Below are positions 45,162-54,759 of a DNA stretch of 64,000 nt, one piece after another. The first letter of the stretch is position 1. Each line of letters starts with the position of its first letter. The position numbers were made by a program, and so were the translations under genes. The notes beneath the pieces are model-generated. The model made no database searches. It was not told the DNA's origin and saw nothing but the letters and a program-made list of their open reading frames with translations. Source of the DNA: Pelosinus sp. IPA-1 (GTDB lineage: Bacteria; Bacillota; Negativicutes; DSM-13327); NCBI RefSeq assembly GCF_030269905.1, contig NZ_BSVC01000014.1, positions 1 to 64,000 on the forward strand, given 5' to 3'.

Positions 45162-46457
45162 TTGCATAGGGAAAGTGGCAGCAGATCCTTACTAATCAAA
45201 CATGCAGCTGAAATTGTTACCAATACTGGAACGGCAGCAAAAAAAGGTGCAGGGATGAATCAATTAGCGAAAATTGAAGACGGAGCAATTCTAGTAAAAG
45301 AAGGCATCATTGAATGGGTAGGATTAACCGCTGACTTGCCTTTCTATAATGAGGAAAATACGGAAATCATTGATGCTTCAGGTTGTAGTGTAATTCCTGG
45401 TTTTGTAGATTCCCACACACACTTTGTCTTCGGCGGTTATCGTCCGGAAGAATTTTTCTGGAGACTAGACGGGACGCCCTATTTAGATATCTTAGAACGT
45501 GGCGGTGGTATTTTAAATACGGTTAAAGCTACACAATCCATGGGGTATGATGCAATGTTACAAATTGCATCAAATCGGCTAGATGCTATGGTCGCCATGG
45601 GAGTTACTACTGTCGAAGGCAAGAGTGGTTATGGACTGGATTTAGATACGGAACTAAGGCAATTAAAGGTCATGGGAGAATTAAACAATCGTCATGCTGT
45701 CGAAGTTGTACCAACTTTTATGGGGGCACATGCTGTGCCGCCTGAGTATCGAGGGCGAGTAGATGATTATGTAGCATTTATCACACAAAAAGTTCTGCCG
45801 GCAGTAGTCGAGCAGGGAATTGCAGAATTTTGCGATGCGTTCTGTGAGAAGGGAGTATTTTCTGTAGAACAAACAAGAAAAATTCTACAAACTGCAAGTG
45901 GTCTGGGGCTTAAAACAAAAATCCATGCGGATGAGATTGTGTCCTTTGGTGGAGCTGAGCTTGCAGCGGAACTAGGAGCTATTTCTGCTGATCACTTGCT
46001 ACAGGCATCAGACAAGGGGATTGCTGAGATGGCTGCACGCGGTGTAGTAGCGACGGTATTGCCAATGACAGCGTTTTGTCTGAGAGAAGAGTACGCTAGA
46101 GCCAGAGCGATGATTGATAGCGGCGGAGCAATTGCACTCGCAACTGATTATAATCCAGGCAGCTGCTTTAGCCATTCAATCCCCATGTTGATCGCATTAG
46201 CGGCTATTCAGCTAAAACTTTCTCCAGCAGAAATTCTGACGGCGTTAACGTTGAACGGGGCCGCTGCTGTCGGGAGGGCAGATCACATTGGGACTTTAGA
46301 ACGTGGAAAACAGGGGGATATTCTTATCCTTAAATACCCATCTCATTTGTTCCTAAGTTATCATGTTGGAATGGATATCATCGATAAGGTCATCAAAAAA
46401 GGGCAAGTGATTGTAGATAAACGTATGGCAAATTTGGAGGTAATTGATAGTGAGTAA
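45162..46457 (+). CDS. hutI: Imidazolonepropionase
   Basis: Opens the imidazolone ring to give N-formimidoylglutamate. This amidohydrolase has DSHTHFVFGG (about 87) for metal binding, KIHADEI (about 253) and ADHLLQAS, and ATDYNPGSC (about 327) as later ligands. At 431 residues it matches HutI. TTG 45162 has GGGGGAGA upstream. Its stop overlaps the ftcD start by 8 nt, indicating coupled translation. Confidence 0.94.
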   Translation: MHRESGSRSLLIKHAAEIVTNTGTAAKKGAGMNQLAKIEDGAILVKEGIIEWVGLTADLPFYNEENTEIIDASGCSVIPGFVDSHTHFVFGGYRPEEFFWRLDGTPYLDILERGGGILNTVKATQSMGYDAMLQIASNRLDAMVAMGVTTVEGKSGYGLDLDTELRQLKVMGELNNRHAVEVVPTFMGAHAVPPEYRGRVDDYVAFITQKVLPAVVEQGIAEFCDAFCEKGVFSVEQTRKILQTASGLGLKTKIHADEIVSFGGAELAAELGAISADHLLQASDKGIAEMAARGVVATVLPMTAFCLREEYARARAMIDSGGAIALATDYNPGSCFSHSIPMLIALAAIQLKLSPAEILTALTLNGAAAVGRADHIGTLERGKQGDILILKYPSHLFLSYHVGMDIIDKVIKKGQVIVDKRMANLEVIDSE

Positions 46458-47340
46458 ATTAGTTGAATGTGTACCTAACTTTAGTGAAGGACGTCGTCCT
46501 GAGGTCATTGAAGCCATTGTAAATGAAGTTAAAAGAGTAGAAGGAATTGAGCTTTTAGATGTACAATCGGATGCGAGTCATAATCGATCGGTAGTAACTT
46601 TTGTTGGTGAACCGGCAGCCGTTAAACAGGCAGCTTTTGCCTCCTGTGCGAAGGCTGCGGAATTGATTGATATGGAACAACATCATGGCGAGCATCCGCG
46701 GATCGGCGCTACCGACGTAATTCCGTTTATTCCAATAAAGGGAATCAGTCTTGATGAGTGTGTTGAACTTGCCAACGAATTAGGCCAAGAAATTGCCGAA
46801 AAGCTGGATATTCCAGTGTATATGTATGAAGCAGCTGCCAAAAGAAGTGAACGTAAGAACTTGCCAGACGTTCGTAAAGGACAGTATGAAGGTTTGAAAG
46901 CAGCCATTAGTGAGCCTGAAAGAAAGCCTGATTATGGTCCAGCAAAAATGCATCCTAGGGCAGGTGCTACAGTTGTGGGGGCTAGACAATGCCTAATTGC
47001 CTATAACATCAATTTAAGTACCGGCGATGTTGCAATAGCCAAGAAGATTGCGAATGCCATCCGAGAAGCCAAGGGTGGCTTTAAATACTGCCGTGCTATG
47101 GGCATCATGATTGAAGAGCGGAATGTAGCGCAGGTAACCATTAACATGATTAATTACGAAGGTACACCTCTCTACCGGGTTTTTGAAACGGTCAAAAATG
47201 AAGCAGCTCGCTATGGTGTCAATATTATCGGCAGTGAGATTGTAGGATTGGTTCCAATGCAGGCACTGATTGATACAGCGGACTATTACCTGCGCCTGGA
47301 AGGATTCAGTCGTAAGCAAGTTATGGAAGAAAACATTTAA
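46450..47340 (+). CDS. ftcD: Glutamate formimidoyltransferase
   Basis: Moves the formimino group of formimidoylglutamate to tetrahydrofolate, releasing glutamate. The N-terminal VECVPNFSEGR (about 5-15), HHGEHPRIGATDV (about 77) and ARAGATVVGAR-like PRAGATVVGARQCLIAYN (about 174) are conserved. At 296 residues it is the stand-alone transferase, with the cyclodeaminase encoded separately just downstream. GTG 46450 has GGAGGT 7 nt upstream. It shares an 8-nt overlap with hutI. Confidence 0.93.
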   Translation: MSKLVECVPNFSEGRRPEVIEAIVNEVKRVEGIELLDVQSDASHNRSVVTFVGEPAAVKQAAFASCAKAAELIDMEQHHGEHPRIGATDVIPFIPIKGISLDECVELANELGQEIAEKLDIPVYMYEAAAKRSERKNLPDVRKGQYEGLKAAISEPERKPDYGPAKMHPRAGATVVGARQCLIAYNINLSTGDVAIAKKIANAIREAKGGFKYCRAMGIMIEERNVAQVTINMINYEGTPLYRVFETVKNEAARYGVNIIGSEIVGLVPMQALIDTADYYLRLEGFSRKQVMEENI

Positions 47341-47375
47341 CTAGGAATCATGATAAAAGCTGGGAGGAATGAATT

Positions 47376-47999
47376 TTGCTAATAAATAAAAGCATTACGG
47401 AATTTTTAGCTGAGCTAAAATCAGACTCCGCCGCACCTGGAGGCGGGAGTGCAGCCGCCTTAGCAGGTGCTATCGGGGCGGCACTGGGAATTATGGTAGG
47501 GAATCTAACAGTAAGTAGTGCGAAATATGAGGCTGCGCATGAAGAAAGTAGAAAGTTAATTTCAGATTTAGAAAAATGTTTAGCGGCACTGGAAAAGTAT
47601 ATTGATGAGGATACCGAGGCATTTAATAATGTAATAAATGCATATAAGCTACCTAAAAGCACCGAAGAAGAAAAGTTACGTCGCAGCGATGCCATTCAAG
47701 AAGCACTTAAAGGTGCATCGAATCTACCCCTTAAGGTCGCCAAGGTTTGTTTAGAAGTATTGGAATTATCAGGGAAAATGCTTTCCATTGGCAACACGAA
47801 TGCGGCTAGTGATGCAGCGGTAGCAGGGAGAATGGCACAAGCTGCCATGTGGTCCGCTATCTATAATGTACGGATTAATTTGGGTTCCATTAAGGATATA
47901 GATTTTGTTGCTGAACTGAAAGGCAATATAGAGAACATTGTAGTTCGCTCTGAAGTATTAATGGCTCAATTAATTAAGACCGTGGATGAAAAAATATAA
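47376..47999 (+). CDS. fchA: Formimidoyltetrahydrofolate cyclodeaminase
   Basis: Converts 5-formimino-THF to 5,10-methenyl-THF and ammonia. The helical FTCD_C family is shown by DSAAPGGGSAAALAGAIGAALG (split near residues 17-38) and NTNAASDAAVAG (about 140). At 207 residues it is standard. TTG 47376 has GGAGG 8 nt upstream. Methenyl-THF would be hydrolysed to 10-formyl-THF by FolD (not here) and then used by fhs. Confidence 0.9.
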   Translation: MLINKSITEFLAELKSDSAAPGGGSAAALAGAIGAALGIMVGNLTVSSAKYEAAHEESRKLISDLEKCLAALEKYIDEDTEAFNNVINAYKLPKSTEEEKLRRSDAIQEALKGASNLPLKVAKVCLEVLELSGKMLSIGNTNAASDAAVAGRMAQAAMWSAIYNVRINLGSIKDIDFVAELKGNIENIVVRSEVLMAQLIKTVDEKI

Positions 48000-48076
48000 A
48001 TGGGAATCTGATGTAAGATCGTGCGGGCAAGAAAAAGAACCCAAGTAAAGAGAGTTAAGGAAATGGAGGGACTGTT

Positions 48077-49513
48077 GTGACGAAACTGTCGAATTCCAAT
48101 AAACCGGCAGTAAATGTGGAAGAGTTGGTTCCAGAGAAAAAAGGTCTTAATCGTGGTCTGAAATCAAGACATATGATGATGATTTCGATTGGCGGTACGA
48201 TTGGTACCGGACTTTTTTTAGGTGCCGGACAGGTGGTAAGCGAAGCTGGGCCCGTTGGTGCTGTACTAGCGTTTCTCTTTGGTGGCATGGTGATGTATTT
48301 GGCTTTACTATGCTTAGGGGAGCTGGCCGTGGCAATGCCAGTATCAGGGTCATTCCAAAGTTATGCAGTGAAATTTATTTCCCCAGGAGTAGGTTTTACG
48401 GTAGGGTGGCTGTATTGGATTAATTGGGCAGTTTGTATTGCCGCTAACTTTACCGCTTCAGCCATTATTATGGCTCTATGGTTTCCTGATGTATCTATTT
48501 GGATATGGTGCGTATTATTTGCCGTGCTGGTAACTGTTTTGAACTTGATTTCAGTGAAGGTTTATGGTGAAACTGAGTTTTGGTTTGCTGGCATCAAAGT
48601 TGCCGCTATTATTGCCTTTATACTTGCAGGTGCTGGTTTGATGTTTGGTGCTGTTGGTAACGAGGGGGCAATTGGATTTTCTAATTTTAATACGGGAGCG
48701 GGATTATTTCCTAATGGTGGCTGGGCGTTGTTTTTAACTATGATTACAGTTGTATATTCTTTTCAGGGGTCGGAACTGGTGGGGGTGGCAGCTGGTGAAT
48801 GTGAAGATCCCGGCAAAAATGTGCCTAAGGTTATTAAAGGTGTTGTATTCAGAATCATCGTATTTTACGTGTTGGCTATTATTGTTTTGGGGGCAACCAT
48901 TCCCTACAAAGAAGCAGGAGTACTAGAAAGTCCCTTTGCATACGTATTTGGACGTATCGGTATCCCAATTGCGAAGGATATCATGAGTTTTGTTGTACTG
49001 ACTTCTGCATTATCAGCCAGTAATTCTGCGCTTTATGTTTGTTCCCGATTATTGTGGTCAATGTCTAAAGATGGGCATGCTCCAAAATGGTTGGGTCATC
49101 TAAATTCGGGGGGCGTTCCCATTAACGGTATATTTTTAACACTGGTGTTATCCGGATTATCACTGTTGACTAGCGAATACGCTGCTGACACTGTGTATAT
49201 ATGGCTGATGTCTAGTGTAGGCTTAACTGGATGTTTAATTTGGATTGTCATTTCTTGGTGCCAGATTAATTTCCGTAAACACTTTTTGGAACTTGGCGGC
49301 GATTTAAAAGATTTGGTCTTCCGAACACCCTTATATCCCATTTTGCCAATTGTGGCAATTATCTTAAATATTTGTATTATCGCCAGTTTAGCATTTATTG
49401 AAGATCAGCAAATTGTTCTTTATACGGGCTTACCAATTATTGCAGGTATTTATCTGTATTATATTTTCATTCACAGCAAGCATGAACAAAAGCCAGCGGA
49501 TATTGCAAAATAA
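48077..49513 (+). CDS. APC-family amino acid permease, probable histidine transporter
   Basis: A 478-residue membrane protein of the amino acid transporter family with about 12 hydrophobic segments. The unwound first helix reads GGTIGTGLFLGAG (about 37-49), and helix 6-8 motifs (YSFQGSELVGVAAGECEDP, about 226-244) are as in LysP/RocE/HisP-type proton symporters. GTG 48077 has TGGAGGG upstream. Its position between fchA and hutH makes histidine the likely substrate; this rests on context. Confidence 0.85.
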   Translation: MTKLSNSNKPAVNVEELVPEKKGLNRGLKSRHMMMISIGGTIGTGLFLGAGQVVSEAGPVGAVLAFLFGGMVMYLALLCLGELAVAMPVSGSFQSYAVKFISPGVGFTVGWLYWINWAVCIAANFTASAIIMALWFPDVSIWIWCVLFAVLVTVLNLISVKVYGETEFWFAGIKVAAIIAFILAGAGLMFGAVGNEGAIGFSNFNTGAGLFPNGGWALFLTMITVVYSFQGSELVGVAAGECEDPGKNVPKVIKGVVFRIIVFYVLAIIVLGATIPYKEAGVLESPFAYVFGRIGIPIAKDIMSFVVLTSALSASNSALYVCSRLLWSMSKDGHAPKWLGHLNSGGVPINGIFLTLVLSGLSLLTSEYAADTVYIWLMSSVGLTGCLIWIVISWCQINFRKHFLELGGDLKDLVFRTPLYPILPIVAIILNICIIASLAFIEDQQIVLYTGLPIIAGIYLYYIFIHSKHEQKPADIAK

Positions 49514-49550
49514 ATCAGCATGATTTTTAGGAAGCGGAGGCGATTTCAGC

Positions 49551-51080
49551 ATGATTTTATTAGATGGAAATTCTTTAACCTTAGAAGATGTAATAAAGGT
49601 AGCGCGCAACTATGAAGAGGTTAGGGTTAGTGATAAAGGTCGCGAGCAAATCATTGCCAGTCGAAGAATTGTTGATAAGATATTGGAAGAAGAAAAGCCT
49701 GTCTATGGTATTTCAACCGGGTTTGGTAATTTCAGCACTATATTTATATCAAAAGACGAAAGAGCTAAATTGCAACGCAATTTGATTCTAAGTCATGCTA
49801 CCGGTGTTGGTGAACATCTGCCGGAAGATGTTGTCCGCTCTGCTATGCTGCTTAGAGCCAATTCATTGGCAAAAGGTTATTCGGGTATTCGTTTATCGAC
49901 AGTGGAAATGCTGATAAACATGCTTAATAAACAAATCTGTCCAGCAATTCCAGCGAAAGGATCTGTTGGTGCCAGTGGGGATTTAGCTCCTCTTTCCCAT
50001 ATAGTATTAGTTATGCTGGGGGAAGGAGAGGCTTATCTTAAGGGGCAGTTGGTAAAGGGTGACGAAGCGCTGAAATCTTGCGGCTTAGAGCCAATTGTAT
50101 TGAGCGGTAAGGAAGGGCTGGCTTTAATCAATGGAACACAGATTATGACAGCGGTTGGTACCATTGTCTGGCATGATGCCGTTAATCTGATGAAGGCAGC
50201 AGATATTGCAGCCGCATTAAGCCTAGAAGCATTAAAAGGTACCAGAGCGGCTTTTGATCCTCGCATTAGCCAAGTTAGAGCGCATCTCGGTCAAATAGCG
50301 ACTACCGAAAATATGCTGAACTTAACGGCACATAGTGCTATCATTGCTTCTCACAGTAATTGCAACAAGGTACAGGATGCCTACTCACTGCGCTGTGTGC
50401 CACAAGTACATGGTGCTTCTAAGGATGCGCTCAGGCGTGCTGAGGAAACTTTGACTATAGAAATTAATGCGGCGACTGATAATCCACTTATTATGCCGGA
50501 AACAGGCGAAGCCATTTCCGGTGGAAATTTCCATGGTCAGCCCATTGCTTTGGTTATGGATTATCTTAAGCTCGCTATTGCTGAATTAGGCAATATTTCC
50601 GAACGGCGCACCAATCGCTTGTTGGATGTGCATTTAAGTGAGCTACCACCATTTTTAACAGCCTTTCCGGGGGTTGACTCCGGTCTAATGATCACGCAAT
50701 ATGTCGCAGCTGCATTGGTTTCGGAAAATAAAGTCTTAGTACATCCGGCTAGTGCAGACTCTATTCCCACTTCAGCTAACCAAGAAGACCATGTTAGCAT
50801 GGGGACTATCGCTGCCCGTCAAGCAAGAGAAATTTTGGATAACGTCTGTAATGTGATAGCCATTGAAATGCTGGCAGCTGCGCAAGGCATTGATTTTTTG
50901 GCACCGCTTACGCCTGGAGATGGTACTCTTAAAGCACATCAAGCAATTCGAAATGTTGTATCGCATCTGGATGAAGATCGGGTACCGGCACCGGATATAA
51001 AGAGTCTTCATGATTTAATTGCTGGTGGTAGACTGGTTGGAGAAGTAGAAGCTATAGTTGGTTTACTAAAGATCTATTGA
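49551..51080 (+). CDS. hutH: Histidine ammonia-lyase
   Basis: Removes ammonia from histidine to give urocanate. The Ala141-Ser142-Gly143 triad in SVGASGDLAPLSH cyclises into the MIO cofactor. YGISTGFGNF (about 52) and the SHSNCNKVQDAYSLRC-type region (about 266) are conserved. At 509 residues it is standard. Although it catalyses the first step, it is the last gene of the unit, and a strong terminator follows. Confidence 0.95.
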   Translation: MILLDGNSLTLEDVIKVARNYEEVRVSDKGREQIIASRRIVDKILEEEKPVYGISTGFGNFSTIFISKDERAKLQRNLILSHATGVGEHLPEDVVRSAMLLRANSLAKGYSGIRLSTVEMLINMLNKQICPAIPAKGSVGASGDLAPLSHIVLVMLGEGEAYLKGQLVKGDEALKSCGLEPIVLSGKEGLALINGTQIMTAVGTIVWHDAVNLMKAADIAAALSLEALKGTRAAFDPRISQVRAHLGQIATTENMLNLTAHSAIIASHSNCNKVQDAYSLRCVPQVHGASKDALRRAEETLTIEINAATDNPLIMPETGEAISGGNFHGQPIALVMDYLKLAIAELGNISERRTNRLLDVHLSELPPFLTAFPGVDSGLMITQYVAAALVSENKVLVHPASADSIPTSANQEDHVSMGTIAARQAREILDNVCNVIAIEMLAAAQGIDFLAPLTPGDGTLKAHQAIRNVVSHLDEDRVPAPDIKSLHDLIAGGRLVGEVEAIVGLLKIY

Positions 51081-51176
51081 GAATCAACAAAATGTTTATC
51101 TAGGAGATCAAAAAGAGTTAGAAGTTTAATTGGAAATACCTTAGCATTTCATTCTATTAACACAACCTATATAATT

Positions 51177-51229
51177 AAAAGATCGCAAGCTCCATTGTTT
51201 GGCAACAATGGGCCTGCGATCTTTTAATA
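51177..51229. terminator. Bidirectional terminator between hutH and ppdK
   Basis: A stem of about 21 bp with one bulge (51177-51199 with 51208-51229), flanked by AAAA and TTTT, serves both convergent operons. Confidence 0.85.
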
Positions 51230-51235
51230 TTGCAA

Positions 51236-53893
51236 TTATTTAGTTCCGTAAGTTTCTCCCTTGCTAATTGCAGCTTGGGCAGCGGCTAAACGAGCAATAG
51301 GTACGCGGTAAGGGGAGCAGCTAACGAAATCAAGGCCAATTTGGTGGCAAAATGCAATGGAACGGGCCTCGCCACCGTGTTCACCACAAATACCAATCAG
51401 AAGACCGGGTCTGGTTTTTCGGCCATTTTCTACGGCGATTTCCATAAGCTTGCCGACACCTTTTTGATCTAACGTAATAAAGGGGTTGTCCGCTAAAATT
51501 TTCATCTCTAGATAATCATTTAAGAATTTGCCTTCTGCATCATCTCGACTGAAACCTAAGCAAGTTTGTGTAAGGTCATTGGTACCAAAACTGAAGAATT
51601 CAGCTGACTCTGCCAGCTCACCAGCTAAGAGTGCTGCCCTTGGCAATTCTATCATGGTACCTGAAGTGTAGTGGAAAGTTACCTTATGCTTGTCCATGGT
51701 AGCTTTAGCAATACTATCAATTTTTTCTTTAAAAAAGTTCATCTCGGCAATGCCAATGGTTAAAGGAATTTCTATTTCTGGTAAAACGGTGTAGCCTTCT
51801 AGTGTTAAACGCGCAGCTGCATTGCAGATAGCTTGTATTTGCATTTCATATATCTCGGGGAAGGTAATGCCTAGACGGCAACCTCGATGCCCAAGCATTG
51901 GATTGGATTCATGGAGAGTGCGAACTTTTCGCAGTAGTCCTTCTTTTTCTGCTAATAGCTGCATATTTTCTCCTGTCATTTGGAGCTTAGTCGTTTCAAT
52001 AAGCAATTCATTCATGCTAGGAAGAAACTCATGAAGTGGAGGATCTAAGAGACGAACGCATACAGGATATCCGGCCATGACTTTTAATATTCCATAAAAA
52101 TCTTCCTCCTGCATCGGTAAGAGATGGGATAGGGCTTTACTGCGTTCCTCAAAGTTTTCTGCTAAAATCATATCTTGTACAAAAGGCAAGCGGTCTTGTC
52201 CCATAAACATATGCTCGGTACGAGTCAATCCGATACCCTTGGCGCCGAAATCTAACGCTCTTTTTGCATCTGCAGGGTTATCCGCATTGGCTCTAACTTC
52301 AAGGCGCTTATATTCATCAGCCCAATCTAAGAGTGTCAAGTATTCTGAAGATAGTTCAGGATCCTTCATTGGCACAAGACCTAACATCACGCGGCCTGTA
52401 GTACCGTCAATGGAGATAAGATCTCCTTCGCTGATGATGGTTTGTCCAATAATAAAGGTCTTTGTATGATAGTTAATTTTGATTGCTTCACAACCACAAA
52501 CACAAGGTTTCCCCATACCACGAGCTACTACGGCGGCATGGCTAGTCATACCACCACGACTTGTTAAGATACCCTGAGCAGCAATAATGCCATGAATATC
52601 ATCGGGAGTTGTTTCTGTGCGTACTAACATTACTTTTTGCCCTTTTTTACCTAACTCTTCTGCATGGTTGGCATCAAAAACTACAGTTCCTGATGCTGCA
52701 CCAGGGGAAGCTGGTAGACCGGTAGCCATGATATCAAGTTTAGCTTCAGGATCAATCTGGCGATGGAGTAGTTGATCTAATTGAGCTGGTTCAATTAATA
52801 ATAGGGCATCTTGCTTACTAATTAAACCTTCTGCTGCTAAATCATGGGCAATCTTGATTCCTGCTTGGGCAGTACGCTTACCATTTCTAGTTTGTAGGAT
52901 GTATAAGGTACCTTTTTCAATAGTAAATTCAATATCTTGTACATTTTTGTAATGAGTTTCTAGTATGTTGGCAATTTTGGCAAATTGGGCATAAACAGCA
53001 GGCATTTCCTGCGCCAATTTAGCAATTGGTTGCGGCGTGCGAATGCCAGCTACTACGTCTTCTCCTTGGGCATTCGTTAGATATTCTCCATATAACAGAT
53101 TTTCTCCAGTGGAAGGATTCCTAGTAAAAGCTACACCTGTACCACAGTCATTACCCATATTACCAAAAACCATAGATTGAATGTTTACAGCAGTGCCTAA
53201 TTCGTGGTCAATTTTATTTAAATTCCGATAGATGAAGGCGCGATCGTTATTCCAAGAACGGAATACGGCTTCAATTGATAAGAATAACTGCTCAATAGGC
53301 TCTTCAGGAAAAGGAGAGCCTGTCCGCTCTAAGACTAAAACTTTATAACTATCAATTACAGCCCGCAATGTTTCGGCAGACATCTCTTGGTCATAGATAA
53401 CACCCTGTTTTTTCTTGTGTTCCGACAAAAGCTGCTCAAAGTCATGTTTATGAATTTCTAGTACGACATCACCAAACATTTGAATAAAACGGCGATATGA
53501 ATCGTAAGCAAAGGAGAGATTATTCGTATTTTTAGCGAGAGCTTGTACCGTTTTTTCGTTTAAACCAAGATTTAAGATGGTATCCATCATGCCAGGCATA
53601 GAAAATACGGCTCCAGAACGAACAGAAACTAAGAGGGGATTAACTTCATCCCCTAACTTTTTACCAATGGCTTGTTCTAAGTGCGCCAAATTTTGGCGCA
53701 CCTCTTCTATGATAGTGGCAGGGAGCTTCTTATTGTTTTGATAATACTCTTTGCAAGCAGCAGTGGTAATCGTCATGCCCGGCGGAACAGGTAGACCAAT
53801 ATTAGTCATCTCCGCTAAGTTGGCTCCCTTGCCTCCTAGTAGTGAACGCATTTCAGCGCAACCTTGGTTAAATAAGTATACGAATTTTTTCAT
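51236..53893 (-). CDS. ppdK: Pyruvate, phosphate dikinase
   Basis: Interconverts pyruvate, ATP and phosphate with PEP, AMP and pyrophosphate. The N-terminal ATP-grasp domain includes SVRSGAVFSMPGMMDTILN-like motif (about 89-107), the swivelling phosphohistidine domain has LTSRGGMTSHAAVVARG (about 445-461), and the C-terminal TIM barrel ends with GICGEHGGEARS. At 885 residues it is standard. ATG 53893 has AAAGGAG upstream and overlaps the ppsR stop by 4 nt. It follows its regulator in a ccpN-ppsR-ppdK run. Confidence 0.96.
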   Translation of the reverse strand: MKKFVYLFNQGCAEMRSLLGGKGANLAEMTNIGLPVPPGMTITTAACKEYYQNNKKLPATIIEEVRQNLAHLEQAIGKKLGDEVNPLLVSVRSGAVFSMPGMMDTILNLGLNEKTVQALAKNTNNLSFAYDSYRRFIQMFGDVVLEIHKHDFEQLLSEHKKKQGVIYDQEMSAETLRAVIDSYKVLVLERTGSPFPEEPIEQLFLSIEAVFRSWNNDRAFIYRNLNKIDHELGTAVNIQSMVFGNMGNDCGTGVAFTRNPSTGENLLYGEYLTNAQGEDVVAGIRTPQPIAKLAQEMPAVYAQFAKIANILETHYKNVQDIEFTIEKGTLYILQTRNGKRTAQAGIKIAHDLAAEGLISKQDALLLIEPAQLDQLLHRQIDPEAKLDIMATGLPASPGAASGTVVFDANHAEELGKKGQKVMLVRTETTPDDIHGIIAAQGILTSRGGMTSHAAVVARGMGKPCVCGCEAIKINYHTKTFIIGQTIISEGDLISIDGTTGRVMLGLVPMKDPELSSEYLTLLDWADEYKRLEVRANADNPADAKRALDFGAKGIGLTRTEHMFMGQDRLPFVQDMILAENFEERSKALSHLLPMQEEDFYGILKVMAGYPVCVRLLDPPLHEFLPSMNELLIETTKLQMTGENMQLLAEKEGLLRKVRTLHESNPMLGHRGCRLGITFPEIYEMQIQAICNAAARLTLEGYTVLPEIEIPLTIGIAEMNFFKEKIDSIAKATMDKHKVTFHYTSGTMIELPRAALLAGELAESAEFFSFGTNDLTQTCLGFSRDDAEGKFLNDYLEMKILADNPFITLDQKGVGKLMEIAVENGRKTRPGLLIGICGEHGGEARSIAFCHQIGLDFVSCSPYRVPIARLAAAQAAISKGETYGTK

Positions 53894-54723
53894 TGTTCAG
53901 CGACTCCTTTGCGATAAAAATCTAAAACTCTTGCAGCAGTTTCCTCAGTAGCTTTATTTGTGATATCGATAGTAGGGCAGCCTATTTTTCGCATAATTGC
54001 TTGCGCATAATCTAGTTCTTCAACGATTCGTTCCAAATTTGCGTAGCTGCTAGATGGCTGTAACCCCATAGCTCTTAAGCGCTCCCTGCGTATTTCAAAT
54101 AATAAGGAAGGCTTGATAGTAAGTCCGACGACTTTATGGGGAGGCACTTGAAAAAGTTCGGGTGGCGGCGGAATTTCCTTTACAAGAGGCACGTTAGCGG
54201 CCTTAATGCCTTTATGGGCCAAATACATACATAAAGGTGTCTTAGAGGCCCTAGATACTCCTGTTATTACAATATCGGCTTGTAATAGGCCTCGAGGATC
54301 TTTGCCATCATCAAATTTTACAGCAAACTCAATGGCTTCTACTTTGGTAAAATAAGCTTCATCTATTTTGCGAATGAGTCCAGGTTCATTACGAGGAGAT
54401 AAATTGGTAATTTTCTGCAAAGCAGAAATGACTGGACCCATAATATCTACATGAATAAGTCCTAATGCTTGGGCTTTGGTTTCTAATGCACTTTTTAAAT
54501 CAGGGCGAACTAATGTATATACGATAGCGCCTTTGGTTTTAGATGCCTCTTCGAGAACGGCATCGATTTGTAAAGATGATTTTAGGTAGGGCTTGCGTTG
54601 AATTTCAATATGCGCTCCATCAAATTGACTGATTGCCGCCTTTACAACCAATTCGCCTGTTTCTCCAATGGAATCAGACAATACGTAGACAGCAGGTGTA
54701 TGGCTGTTATATAAAGTGTTCAA
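53890..54723 (-). CDS. ppsR: PPDK regulatory protein (bifunctional kinase/pyrophosphorylase)
   Basis: A DUF299-family enzyme that inactivates PPDK by ADP-dependent phosphorylation and restores it by phosphate-dependent removal. The P-loop-like GVSRASKTPLCMYLA (about 154-168) is the nucleotide site, and YVLSDSIGETGE (about 13-24) is the N-terminal signature. At 277 residues it is typical. TTG 54723 lies 5-6 nt after AAAGGAGG. Its direct overlap with ppdK fits its target. Confidence 0.92.
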   Translation of the reverse strand: MNTLYNSHTPAVYVLSDSIGETGELVVKAAISQFDGAHIEIQRKPYLKSSLQIDAVLEEASKTKGAIVYTLVRPDLKSALETKAQALGLIHVDIMGPVISALQKITNLSPRNEPGLIRKIDEAYFTKVEAIEFAVKFDDGKDPRGLLQADIVITGVSRASKTPLCMYLAHKGIKAANVPLVKEIPPPPELFQVPPHKVVGLTIKPSLLFEIRRERLRAMGLQPSSSYANLERIVEELDYAQAIMRKIGCPTIDITNKATEETAARVLDFYRKGVAEQ

Positions 54724-54759
54724 AGAGAACCTCCTTTACCTTACTATAAGGCTATTTTT

